This document shows, piece after piece, positions 11,698-22,803 of a stretch of DNA of 64,000 nt. Below the pieces are notes generated by a model, which did no database searches, was not told the DNA's origin, and saw only the letters and a program-made list of their open reading frames with translations. Source of the stretch: Casuarina equisetifolia (taxonomy: Eukaryota; Streptophyta; Magnoliopsida; Fagales; Casuarinaceae); NCBI GenBank assembly GCA_028551475.1, contig CM052360.1:8358501-8422500 (forward strand), given 5' to 3'. A program made the position numbers and the translations under genes. Positions within the stretch are counted from its first letter, which is position 1, and each line of letters begins with the position of its first letter.

Positions 11698-14600
11698 CTT
11701 GAAGCAAAGCCAACATCAAAAGCCAGGATCAAGAAAATGATACTTAAAGAAATGTGCCAGCTTTTTTGTTTTCCTATTTTTCTTTTTCCTTTTAGGTCTT
11801 CTAGTTTTTACATAGAACCTGAATATTGTGTAAACTGGATTAGAATGGAAGTGGATATAAATGCTTTTGATATGCAATTTATTTCTCGTTGCACCTCTAT
11901 CTTTTCCCTTACTATTAAAGATATTGAGCACCATTGTTGGATAGTTCTCCCAAATCAAACACGGATTTTGATAGAACAGACTGTTTCCTTTTACATTTCT
12001 CTTTATAGTTCCAGAGGCGAGCAATTCAGGTTAACCGGAAAGATCATTTGTCGGTCTTAGAGCTGCTCAACTGCCTTTCTGGACTAAATGGGGAGATACT
12101 CGTTGCTGTATTGAAGAGAAGTGAATGAAGATTATGTTGTTGAATAGCCAGAGGCTCTCGACATCATTTGGCCGTCTGGTTTAGGATTAATGGTTTCATC
12201 CTATCCTGGACCAATCTCTGAAAACTGCGACGTCCACGATGACAGATGTAAGTACACATTTACCGCTGATGACAGGATGGCATGCACATCCATTTCTGCG
12301 CAATGCAAGTGCGTGGCGGCGTTGCTCATTAGATGAACGAATATACAGGGCGTTCACACGTCACTTGAAGAGTGGGTATGGACTAACTTAGACGGCTGAT
12401 GGGCGCATGCGTTTGTTTTTCAATGTGGGTAGGGTTCGTAGACTCGGTCTGTGCCGGCGTTCTGAGAAGAGCAGGAACGCTGGGAGCAAGGACGGTCAAA
12501 GAAAGTACGCTTCCAGATTGCCAATGCAACGTGTTCAAAGCGAATTTGTATGTGCTATTTCATCCAACGTTGGGTGTCAACTAACGCCAACGCCAAACGC
12601 TGTGCCCGACCCCACCAACGCATCACCGGCCAATCTTTACGGGTCTGGGAGAGTCAGAGACGTCTTGCCGCTCCCCTGTCTGCATCGTAAAAAGTTGAAA
12701 TAGTCTTCAAAACGAATCTAACTGCTCATCCTGCGCCGTCGGTGTTCAGTCGCCAGCAGCAGTTTCGGACGTGAATCTGGTTGACCGGTGGACCGTGGTG
12801 CTGTTTTGGGTGCGTTGGTTCGGTTCTAGATCTAGAGCCCCGTGAATCCAGCGCCTATAAATTATAGCGCCGGATGCTCCGGACCATCGGCAAGCGATTA
12901 AATTAAACCTGTATGACAGTAGGGTAGCTTCTGGTGAAAGGCTTCGCCGGTGAGCTAAACTTCACGTCGTAATTTATTAACCCAATTAAGCAAACACCAT
13001 GTCCTTTCTCTCTGTCTCTGTCTTTGTCTCTCGGTTTTGGTGAGGCAGAAAGTGAATACTCATTGCGGATCGGATAGGGTGATGCACCAGAATGAGTCAA
13101 CATTATTGAGATTAGTGGCGTAGGTACTTCAATTTTCTAAATCCCTTGTCACGTCTTGGATGCGATAAAGGAGCATTCAACTTCAACTCTGGTCCTCTTC
13201 GTTTGGTGTAGTCCACCTAAAGCATGGGGCAATGTGAGTCCAAATATAAATAAATCTTTAGGATATTATTCCAAAGCTTATGGTTTCTCTTACGAACAAT
13301 GGACGCCTCGTAAAGCTTTCAATTCTTGTTACTCATCAACCACAGTATTTTGGTCCGAGTAATAGTTAAAATTACATTTAATCGAGGTGAAAATCTAGTC
13401 CGACAGTCATATAGAGCCAAAGAAAATAGAAGGAAAAAAAAAAATTACTGCTGATCCCCACTCTTCATAGTGCCGTATCGACGAAAAACATTAGTTAAAG
13501 ATACACTCATTAACTACGTCCAGAAGACTAGAAGTTGCTTTAGGATATAATAATGAGGCACAATATCAAGTGGTTGAATACTATATCATTTTAGTTAATA
13601 GAATGTTGCATGTCTGATAATTCGAACACACAACCGAGTCTTTGAAAAGTTGCTTTGTGCTTATATAGAACGAATTTAGATTATTTTGAATAAACCTTAC
13701 TAGAAAGTGACTTCACCTTCCAAACATAAACTTAATTAAGAAAGAGACTTCAGTTCATAACAATTGACACTATTCAATTATAATTTTTAAGATTCAAAAA
13801 ATGTTTACAAAAGTTTTTGTCTTCAAGGTTGTTTTCATAATAACAAAATGACTTATCTTCTTAAAAAGAAAAAAAAATCTTAATAGCTAATATGCTAACT
13901 AACAAAATAAGCCCAAAACAAAAAACTGGCTATTTTGTCTAGACAAAAATTATTTGGCAGAGATCTTCCAACGGCCATCCACAATGATTGAAGGGCGGCA
14001 GCTAGTGCCATCGCCCCCCTCCTCTATTGACCGTGCTCCTCCCATGAGATCTAACCAGCAGCCTTATAGTGGCTTTCAGGCCTCCAACTTCTTTCCTTTA
14101 GTAATTCGGGGTGTAAGGTGGTGCAAATCCACCTTGTGGTTGCTACCCCCCGGCGGCGCCAGGTTTGACGCCGACCTTTCCCTCTAGCATGACGCGCTTC
14201 GTGGGCTGGCTTCTTCTAGTGACTTGGTCACATTTGCATCAAGGAAGTTGGTTTGGCCTCCAATTGTCCAACAATCTGACCGCAGTTAAGGATGGGAGGG
14301 AGCTTCTCTTTCTATATTAGTTATTCTCCAGTCGAGCCATCTAGGTTGATGGTGGAAGGCCATTCATCTTTCTTCTCCCAAATCCATTCTACAGGAGTCC
14401 AAATCAACCCTGTCAGTTACGTGTTCAAATTATCAAACACGAAACTTAATAAAAATTCAAGTTCAACAAAAGGATCATCCAGAGCTGAAGCCTTATAAGA
14501 ACATGGAATAACTTGTTGCGTTGAAGTGGCTCGCAAGCAAAACCCAAATTGAGGCAAATCATTATAATAACCCCTTCGAAAATGAACGTTGACCACTCTA

Positions 14601-15045
14601 CCTCGCTGGACCGAGCAACGGTGGCGTGCATCCTGCTCACCCGTAGACCACAGAATTCGAGGGCGCATAATACCTATTAGTCTTCCCAAATATTGAAGTT
14701 AGGAGTTGCATTTTTAATCTCATTTGAGAATTGTATTTATGGAAGAAAAAATCATATGTTTTTTAGTAAATTTTTAATATGATATTCCATTCTAAATTTA
14801 AATGCAGCATTATTAAAATAATTAGAGTTCAACCTCAAAAGTTAATTTAAGATTTGAAAAAACTTTTCTCATTTAGACTTAATCACATATTATATCCTTT
14901 CAAGCATAGGACTTGTTGCCTTTAACACCCTATCACACTAAGAAGTCATCCTGATAACATTTATGTCATGTAAATAGTGAGTTTAAAATATAACATAATG
15001 TAAACTTTAATATTGAGTTAAAAGACTTAAAATTTAACTCAAAAG
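11698..15045. other. Intergenic region, mostly unexplained
   Basis: 11698-12060 is probably the PADRE 3' UTR and trailer. 12100-12900 is moderately GC-rich without a gene I recognise; a short near-palindrome with a TATA-like core sits at about 12854-12873. 13380-13930 and 14700-15045 are strongly AT-rich. 13950-14690 stands out as a GC-richer island with short overlapping frames on both strands. Confidence 0.55.
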
Positions 15046-15887
15046 TGTTAAAAAAAGCCTCCCAAGTAGCCTCTATGGACTCACGAAGCCCTTTATAGGT
15101 TTTGCATGTAATATAGCAACAACACATAAGCTCAACACCTACTGAAAGTCAACTTGCAACAACCAAGTGTGTGTGTCATGTTGTCATGTAGCAAGCTGAT
15201 TGTTAGTTTTACAACAAAATGCCACTGCAAGTAACCAACATGTAGCTGACTTGTCTAGAATTGGAACTATTCCCCTAGTAAAGTAATCTTTGTTGTTGTG
15301 TGCAATGACTAGGATTTTAATGCTACACCTTGGATTGAGAAGTTAGTAAAGTAGAAGACTACACACGTTGTTTGCACTTTTCCACAAGCACACACTTTCA
15401 ATTACCAAGGATCAATGGAATATCCAAAGGCCTCTACCACTTGTTACACATTGGGTATTGTCAAGTCAACATTTGTGAAGTATAAGCATCTTGCTGAAGA
15501 ACTGCAATGTGACAACTTGTGTGAAAACCATGAGGGTAGTTTGTACGAAACCATGACAACCTCACCAAGATAATCAAGTACTGGCCAACAAGTCATATAT
15601 TGTCAAGAAAGCCCTAACATGAAGAAAGGAGATGCAAGGAAGAAAGCTAGGGAAGGTATAAACCATGTAACAAATTACATGAGTAACTAAAGTCAAAGAG
15701 CAAGCTTCGAGGAAGTTTACTTGTGGAAATAAGCAAACACTACCGTCTAACAAAATAGGGCGGCTTGCTTATGAGAAAAGCAAGCCTTTTAGTGTATCTT
15801 TTGCTTTTATTTCTCACTTCTATAAGCCATCACTATTAATACAGAAATAGCTTTCACATTTTGTCCACCAACCTCTATTTTTTTTCT
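15046..15887 (+). repeat. 5' LTR of the Copia element
   Basis: About 842 bp, begins TG. It aligns along its full length with 21498-22356, sharing long matching blocks such as the segment ending in the CAACCTCTATTTT motif. Confidence 0.92.
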
Positions 15888-15899
15888 TGGCATTAAAGA
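15888..15899 (+). other. Primer-binding site of the Copia element
   Basis: TGGCATTAAAGA directly follows the left LTR and matches the usual TGGTATCAGAGC (initiator Met-tRNA) at 8 of 12 places; three of the four differences are transitions. Confidence 0.75.
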
Positions 15900-18800
15900 G
15901 ATTACGATCACCACCACATCACCTCAAAACTCCACCATGTCTTCATTGTCAACCATATCTACCCTTTACTCTTTCCAAACACTGTTAATATTAGTAATTT
16001 TGTTATTATCAAGCTTGTGGAAGGAAAGTACCTTCCGTGGATGACCTAAGTAAAATTACTCACCCAAACTTAAAAACTTACTAGGTTTCTCACTAAAGAT
16101 ACACCTTGTCCTTCCGAAACTTATTTGGTTGAAGGCAAGGAGGTAGCCAATGCCATAAGTCATCCACGTAACTAAGTTGGAATGCTGGAAAAGGTTTGAC
16201 CACACTTTTCAAACCAATGACATCTTAAAGGCATTGGATGCCTTACAAGTCATTGAACCTCCCAATGTCAATTGAGTTGTTAACTCTAGCGCATCCTCCC
16301 ACATAAAAATTTCCTTAGGTAATCTCACAACTTCCTTGCCCTACCACAGTCTAAACTATATTATGGTGAGAAATGGAAAATCCTTATCCATCACTCATTT
16401 CGAATCAACAAAAGTTAGAAAAGTAAAACTAGAACTTAACTTAGTTCTAGTGTCACCACACATAAAACATAATCTATTGTTAGTATCAAGACTTACTAAT
16501 GATTTTTCATGTATAATGGTTTTTAGTTGTATTTTTTTTTTCTATTAAGGGCCTAACTACTCAAAAAGTCCTTCTTAAGAGATATAGGCAAGAAGACTTT
16601 GATGTTTTGCTCGGGGATAACACTTAAATCTTCTTTTCAAAACACCAACAAAAAGTAACCAACAACACTGGGCACAAAAGACTAGGTCACTCTAATTTTT
16701 AGCTTTTAAGATTCTTCCAAAATAGCAAGCTTATCGAAGTAGATGGTGACATCCGTTCAAATTGTTTGGTTTGCTTAGTTAGCAAAACTCATGCCTTACC
16801 ATTTTCAATGTTAACCTATTATTTGATTATACTATTAGAAAAAGTCCAAAGTGACCTTTGAGGACCTTCCTTAGTTCCCTCGTGTTAGGGATTTCTCTAC
16901 TATGTTTTATTGGTCAACAATTGTACATGCTTTACATGGTTTTATCCAATAAAAAGAAAATCGAATTTCTACAAAATCTTCAAAGTCTTCCACATTATGG
17001 TTAAAAAGCAATTTGACACCAAAATCAAAATCCTATAATCGGACAATGGTAGTGGATATACTAGTCAAGACTTAAATTCCTATCTACAAAGCAATGGAAT
17101 CCTCTAATAATTTGCCTACCTATATACACCACAATAGGATGGTGTGGCTAAAAGGAAACACTGCCACATCACAAAACTTGGTAAAGCAATGCTACTTCAA
17201 GCCTCTATTCTAAAATGATTTTCAGTTAGAACATTCTCAATGACAATTTATTTGATAAATTGACTACCACCATCCTTTCTTGAAAATCATAGCTTTCCTT
17301 ATAAAGCTTTATATAAGAGAACCCCTAATTATGGATTTCTTAGAGTCTTTAGGGTTTAGTGTTTCCCATGTCTATGATCCATAATGACTGACAAGTTGGA
17401 AGCTAGGTCCTTTACATGCACCTTTGTAGGTTATAATGCAAAACACAAAGGATACCTCTGCCTACACAAAGAAACAATTAAAGTGTTTATGCAATGTGTT
17501 ATATTTGATAAGGAATGTTTTCCATTCTTAAAAGCCTCACAAGGTAGCTTAAGATCAACCAAAATCGTAGCACTTGTCACTCACAACAAAAATTGAGAAC
17601 TTGATACCTTACCCATCGATGACCTATCACTGTGTTCCACACCACCACAAAATATCCAAGACCCACCTTTAAATATCCCAACTTGCATAGCATCTAAACC
17701 TTACTTATGTGAGCTTGCCAACTCTTTTTCATCACCTTCCACCATCACATTACCCCGAAATTCCATAACCAAGGACACTAACCTAACCATAACTATAAAC
17801 CAATGTAGCCATGAAGACATACCATAGATGACTCAACATTCCACCAGCCATATCTTTTAGATAACTGCACGGAGCCTTTAGAACCTACTATTATTTTGAT
17901 ACCATTCCATCCATCTACCTTGGCCTTTCACTCCTCTCAACCAGTTGTAGATCCATTTTAGATTCTTGATGTCATGACATCACAACAAAGCTCCAAAAAC
18001 ATGCATGAAATTGCATCACCATAGCCTTTAACCTCAAACTGCACCAACTTGTCAACATTACCTAAACCAACCTCTCCCTCCTCTTAACCTAACTCCACAG
18101 TGTACAATACACTAAAAAAAGCTTTCCCATCTCGCACTCACCCCATGACTACAAGAAGCATGATGAGTTTCATTAGTCAAATCCAAAATATGTTCTATTT
18201 CACCCTCAGTCTATCCCACTAGTCCCATCAACCACACATCATGCCCATGAACAACTTGGATGGTGCTTAACAATGCTCTTTGAAATAGATGCCCTACATA
18301 ACAATAACACATGGGAGTTAGTTCCATGTGAACCCTCCATGAACATCATAGGGTGTAAATGGGTCTTCAAACACAAGCTTAACCTTAATGGCATGTTGCA
18401 ACAAAGGCAAGACTTGTTGCTAAAGGCTACCATTAAAAGCTTGGTGGAGAATACATGGAAGCATATAGCCCAATGATAAGGCCAACAACAGTTAGGATTA
18501 TCCTCACACTAGCATATGTTTTTGGCTAGGGTTTGAGATTGTTTGACATTCATAATGCATTTTTACATGGAGAGCTCTTTAAACTCGTGTTCATGGAGTA
18601 ACCACTTGACTTTTATACCTCATTGTTCCTTCAACATGTGTGTGCTTTTTATCGAGCCCTTTACAAGTTAACGCAAGGTCCAAGACCTTGGTTTGATAAG
18701 CTTTCCTTCTTTTTACTAGACTTGGTTTCAATTGCTCACTATATAATCCGTCATTATTTATTTACAATTAAGGAGTTCATCACGTATGGGTACTTACTTA

Positions 18801-19387
18801 TGTGGATGACTTAATTGTAATAGGTAACACCTTTAACCTTTTAAATCATTTTGCTTAATGCTTAAAAGCTAAGTTTCCTATAAAAGATTTGAGAAAACTT
18901 CACTTTTTCCATGGCATGTAGGTGCACTATAATCCTAAAGGGATGTTCTTATAACAAGAACAATATGTACTTAATATCCTACATCGAGTAGACATGAGCT
19001 TTTGCACGCCATTACCTATACCCGTGGCCATCAAAGCTTCCAAACTTCTGAACAATGAAACACCATTTGATCGTCCATACATTTATCGCTCCATCCTTAG
19101 AGCCTTGTAATACTTAATTCTCATGAGGCCAGACTTGGTCTATGTTGTTAATTATTTGTGCCAAAAAATGGAGACTTTGACCTTCCTGGATTATTTTAAA
19201 CTAACAAGAATGTTGTGCTATCTTCATGGTATAAATAGTCTAGGGTTAGAGATTCACTCTAACAATTCAATAAACCTTTATAGATTCATTGACTTGGTTT
19301 ATATGGGATGTTTAGAGTCCAAATAATCAACAATCAGGTATCTATTGTTTCTTGGGGCCAACCTTATAACTTAGACCTCAAAGAAAC

Positions 19388-21126
19388 TGTTGGAATATAT
19401 TTTATGGGTATATTAGAATATATTAACATTTTGATGATGAAAAAAAAAAGAATTAAAATAATGTGTATTTTGTTATTTGCATCTTATTTTTACATATAAG
19501 AAAAATGATACTAGAACAATTATGTAAGAAAAATCACAAAGTCTAAAATCATAACCTAGGCTCGTGCAATCTAGAAGCTTGCTCACGCGACTCATAGAAC
19601 AGTGAGCTTGCTTGCAAACTAGACCCACAGAAGACCAAATCTGTGGAAGCCTAGTTCACAATGTAGTTCATGACCCAAACATAAGCAGTACACAACTCGA
19701 ACTTGATATTCATGCCTACGACTTGCGAAGCATGATCTACTTCTCAACCCAAAAGGTGTGCAACTTGTTAACTTGTAAGCATCATGCGACCCTCATAACC
19801 ATTTGACTTGCATAACCTAGCTCGTGATCTAAAGAGCACAACCCAAAAAGTAATCCAAAAACTATTCTACCTAACTACATGAAGACATCGTGACTCACCG
19901 CTCAAATTACTTGTTGGTGATTGCTTCATTCAAGCTAAAAAATGATTTATTTGAAAGCTATTGAGGAAGGCAATATTTTCGTGAAGAAAAATCAATGACC
20001 CACTACTTAAAGAGGATTAATTTGAAGAGATTAAGGTGGTCTTCACAGCATGTGACTTGATTGCTTAAAAGAGAAATTAAAACCATATTAGAGAGTTTTT
20101 AAAGCCAAAATCATGAGGCTTTGGTAAGTAAGAAGTTGATCTACCAATATGTGAAGCACCCATGAAGATTTACTTCAAGATTGAATAGGATTGATGAAGA
20201 TTCAAGTGAAACCCATATTCTTACTTGGTAACCTGTTTTACCTCTACGAAGCTCCAAATTAGTAAATTAAAATCTAGATGAAACGGTGGTGTTTTGGAGT
20301 ATGATTTTGAGCAGTATTAAGATGAAACACCAATCTTATCTCCCTTTTCTCTTAATAACTCGAAATCAAACATAGAAAAGGAAATAGAAAGCTTATAACA
20401 GGATGAAGATATGATTTGCCTTAGAGATGTTAAAACGGTTATTTGAAAGTGAAAGGTTAGTTGTTTTAAAGCTATTTAAGAACATCATACTCACTGTTAT
20501 TTGGTTGGCCAAAAATCAAAAAGAAAACAAGCATTTTACAAGCAAATTATACTTTTCACTTAAGCTCATACAACTCATAAATTTGTTTTTCATTGGGTGA
20601 CTATATTCTAAGTTCATTACTTGCTAGTTAGAGAATTAATTTATGCTTCAATATAAACCATTATTGAGTTGATTTTCTACAAGTAAACAATGTTTAGACT
20701 TGAACAAATTTGAGACTTTTGTCCAATTTACTTTGTAATAGCTTTGTAGCATTTCTTAGAGGCTTTTGAACTAAACTTTGTATATTTTGTAAGAAACTTA
20801 GTTCTAATATTGTAATATTAGGGTGAGAATTTGTAACCGAGTTTGAGGGATTGGTTATCCCTTGTAAATGATTGAATATCCCATGTAATCAATTGTGAAT
20901 TGATTGAAAGAGTGACTCTAACAGGTTGCTAGAGTGGGGTGGAGTAGGTACCAAAGTAGCTTAGACCGAACCACTTTCCAAAAATTATTGTCTTTGTGTA
21001 ATTGTATTTTGTGTGAATTATTTATTTGTTGCCTTAATTAATTCACTTAGTTAAAACGAAAAAGACAAAAGAATTTTTGAAAAACCTAATTCACCCCCTC
21101 CTCTTAGGTTTCTATAGGATCCAACA
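19388..21126 (+). mobile_element. Solo LTR nested in the Copia element's RNase H region
   Basis: Begins TGTTGG and ends CCAACA, a perfect 6-base inverted end. Its last 60 bases carry the C-rich motif AATTCACCCCCTCCTCTTAGG common just before the end of many plant Copia LTRs. Host-element RNase H sequence is seen on both sides, so this 1.74 kb block is a later insertion. No internal region accompanies it, so it is the product of LTR-LTR recombination. A clean target duplication was not found. Confidence 0.8.
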
Positions 21127-21497
21127 AAATAACACTTTATTTCTAGATCATTGACAAAGGTTAAGTATAGATCTCTAGCTTTAGGAACTGCATAAGGAGT
21201 CTGGATTCTACACTTGTTGAGACACTTAGGCATTGGTATCTTCAACCCCATCAAATTGTACTATGATAATATGTCTTCTTTGCATTTAACAACAAAACTT
21301 ATGTTCCATAATTAATTAAAGCATTTTGAAATCGATTATCACTTCTTGCACAAAAAGGTTGTATAAGGCACACTAATCACTCAGTTCATGCCTTAACTCT
21401 AGAAATTGGCAAATGTTCTCACAAAGCCACTCTCACAAGAATCTTTTGAGGCTTCCCAAACCAAACTTTGCATGACCATTTAGAGTATGTATGGGCA

Positions 21498-22356
21498 TAT
21501 TAAAGAAGCTTTCCCAACAGCCTTTATGGACTCATAAGGCCCTTTATAAGCTCTGCATGTAATATAGCAACAACATATAAGCTTGGTACCTATTGAAAGG
21601 GAACATGCAATAACCAAGCGTGTGCATCATGTTGTCATGTAACGAGTTGGTTGTTAGCTTTACAATATAATGCCACTCTAAGTAATCAAGACTAATTCAC
21701 ATGCAGCTGACTTATCCAAAATTAGAATATATCCCACTAACAAGGTAATCTTTGTTGTTGTGTGCAATGAATGGTTTTGAATGCTACACCTCAGACTAAG
21801 ATGTTAGTAGAGTAGAAGATTGCACACATTGTCTACACTTTTCCATAAGCACTTACTTTTAGTCACCAAGGTTCAATGGAATATCCAAAGACCCTTACCA
21901 CTTGTTGTTACACATTAGGTACTATCAAGTCAGCATCTATGAAGTATAAGCATCTTGCTAGAGAACTACAATGTGACAACTTATGTGAAAATCAATAGGG
22001 CAATTCATATGAAACCATGACAAACTCACCAAAACAACATCACTGGTCAACAAGTCATATATTGTTAAGGAAGCCCCAACGTGAAGAAAAGAGATGCAAG
22101 GAAGAAAGCTAAGGAAGTTACAAACCATGTAACAAGTTACATGAGTAACTAAAGTCAAGGCGCAAGCTTCAAGCTTCAAGGAAGCTTACTTGTGGAAATA
22201 AGTAGACACCATTGGCCAAAAAAATGTTGCGACTTACCTATGAGAAAAGCAAGTCTTTTAGTATATCTTTTACTTTTACTTTTCATTTTTGTAAACCATC
22301 ACTGTCATTATAGAAGTAGCTTCCGCATTTTGTCTACCAACCTCTATTTTTCTTCT
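21498..22356 (+). repeat. 3' LTR of the Copia element
   Basis: About 859 bp, pairs with 15046-15887 and is followed by AAAAG, the right copy of the target duplication. Confidence 0.92.
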
Positions 22357-22803
22357 AAAAGTTAGCTTAATAATGAAAAAAAACTTATTTTATTTAAATT
22401 TAATCATGAGTTTTCTCCTCTCTAATGTGGGGACTCGTGATCTCCAACAAGTATTCAATCACATATTATGTTTTGTTGATCTTAAATTTATTGTTTCATC
22501 ACTTTTTCTTTTTTCTTTTTTGTAAATTAACTTATATTCGAAAAGAATAGTATGACTAATATTAATCACATTTTGTTTGTAAGAGAAAAAGATGCATATA
22601 TCTTTTTATTAATTTTTAGATAAGATTAAAATTTTCAGTCAAAACAGGAAAGTGCCAATAATACTTGGGACAAACAAAATGAATGCTTGCTATTTCCAAG
22701 CTTGTGTCGGTTTGCTTAATCCGTTATCCGCTCCAACTGGCAATGCCTATGCTCATGTCCGCAGATAAGGAACAAAGATTGCATCAAAACCCAGAGCGGA
22801 AAC
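22357..22803. other. Short gap between Copia element and PPR gene
   Basis: AT-rich to about 22660. The last 150 bp, more GC-rich, should hold the PPR promoter or leader. No gene seen. Confidence 0.6.

Larger units (their letters stand above)
15046..22356 (+). mobile_element. Old Ty1/Copia LTR retrotransposon, broken, with nested solo LTR
   Basis: A 7.3 kb fossil element. Two long terminal repeats (15046-15887 and 21498-22356) look roughly 80% alike by eye, and the whole is flanked by the 5-base duplication AAAAG (15041-15045 and 22357-22361). The primer-binding site just inside the left LTR resembles the complement of initiator methionine tRNA. Short surviving frames resemble Copia pol: the region before integrase (about 16336-16548), the integrase tail (17384-17596), reverse transcriptase (18273-18814) and RNase H (19123 onward, continuing after 21126). 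Integrase before reverse transcriptase is the Copia order. Coding capacity is lost through many breaks. LTR divergence suggests many millions of years, the exact age depending on the mutation rate used. Confidence 0.93.

Noticed and set aside
12854-12873. Near-palindrome with TATA-like centre
   Set aside because: No gene begins downstream on either strand; too short to call a regulatory site.
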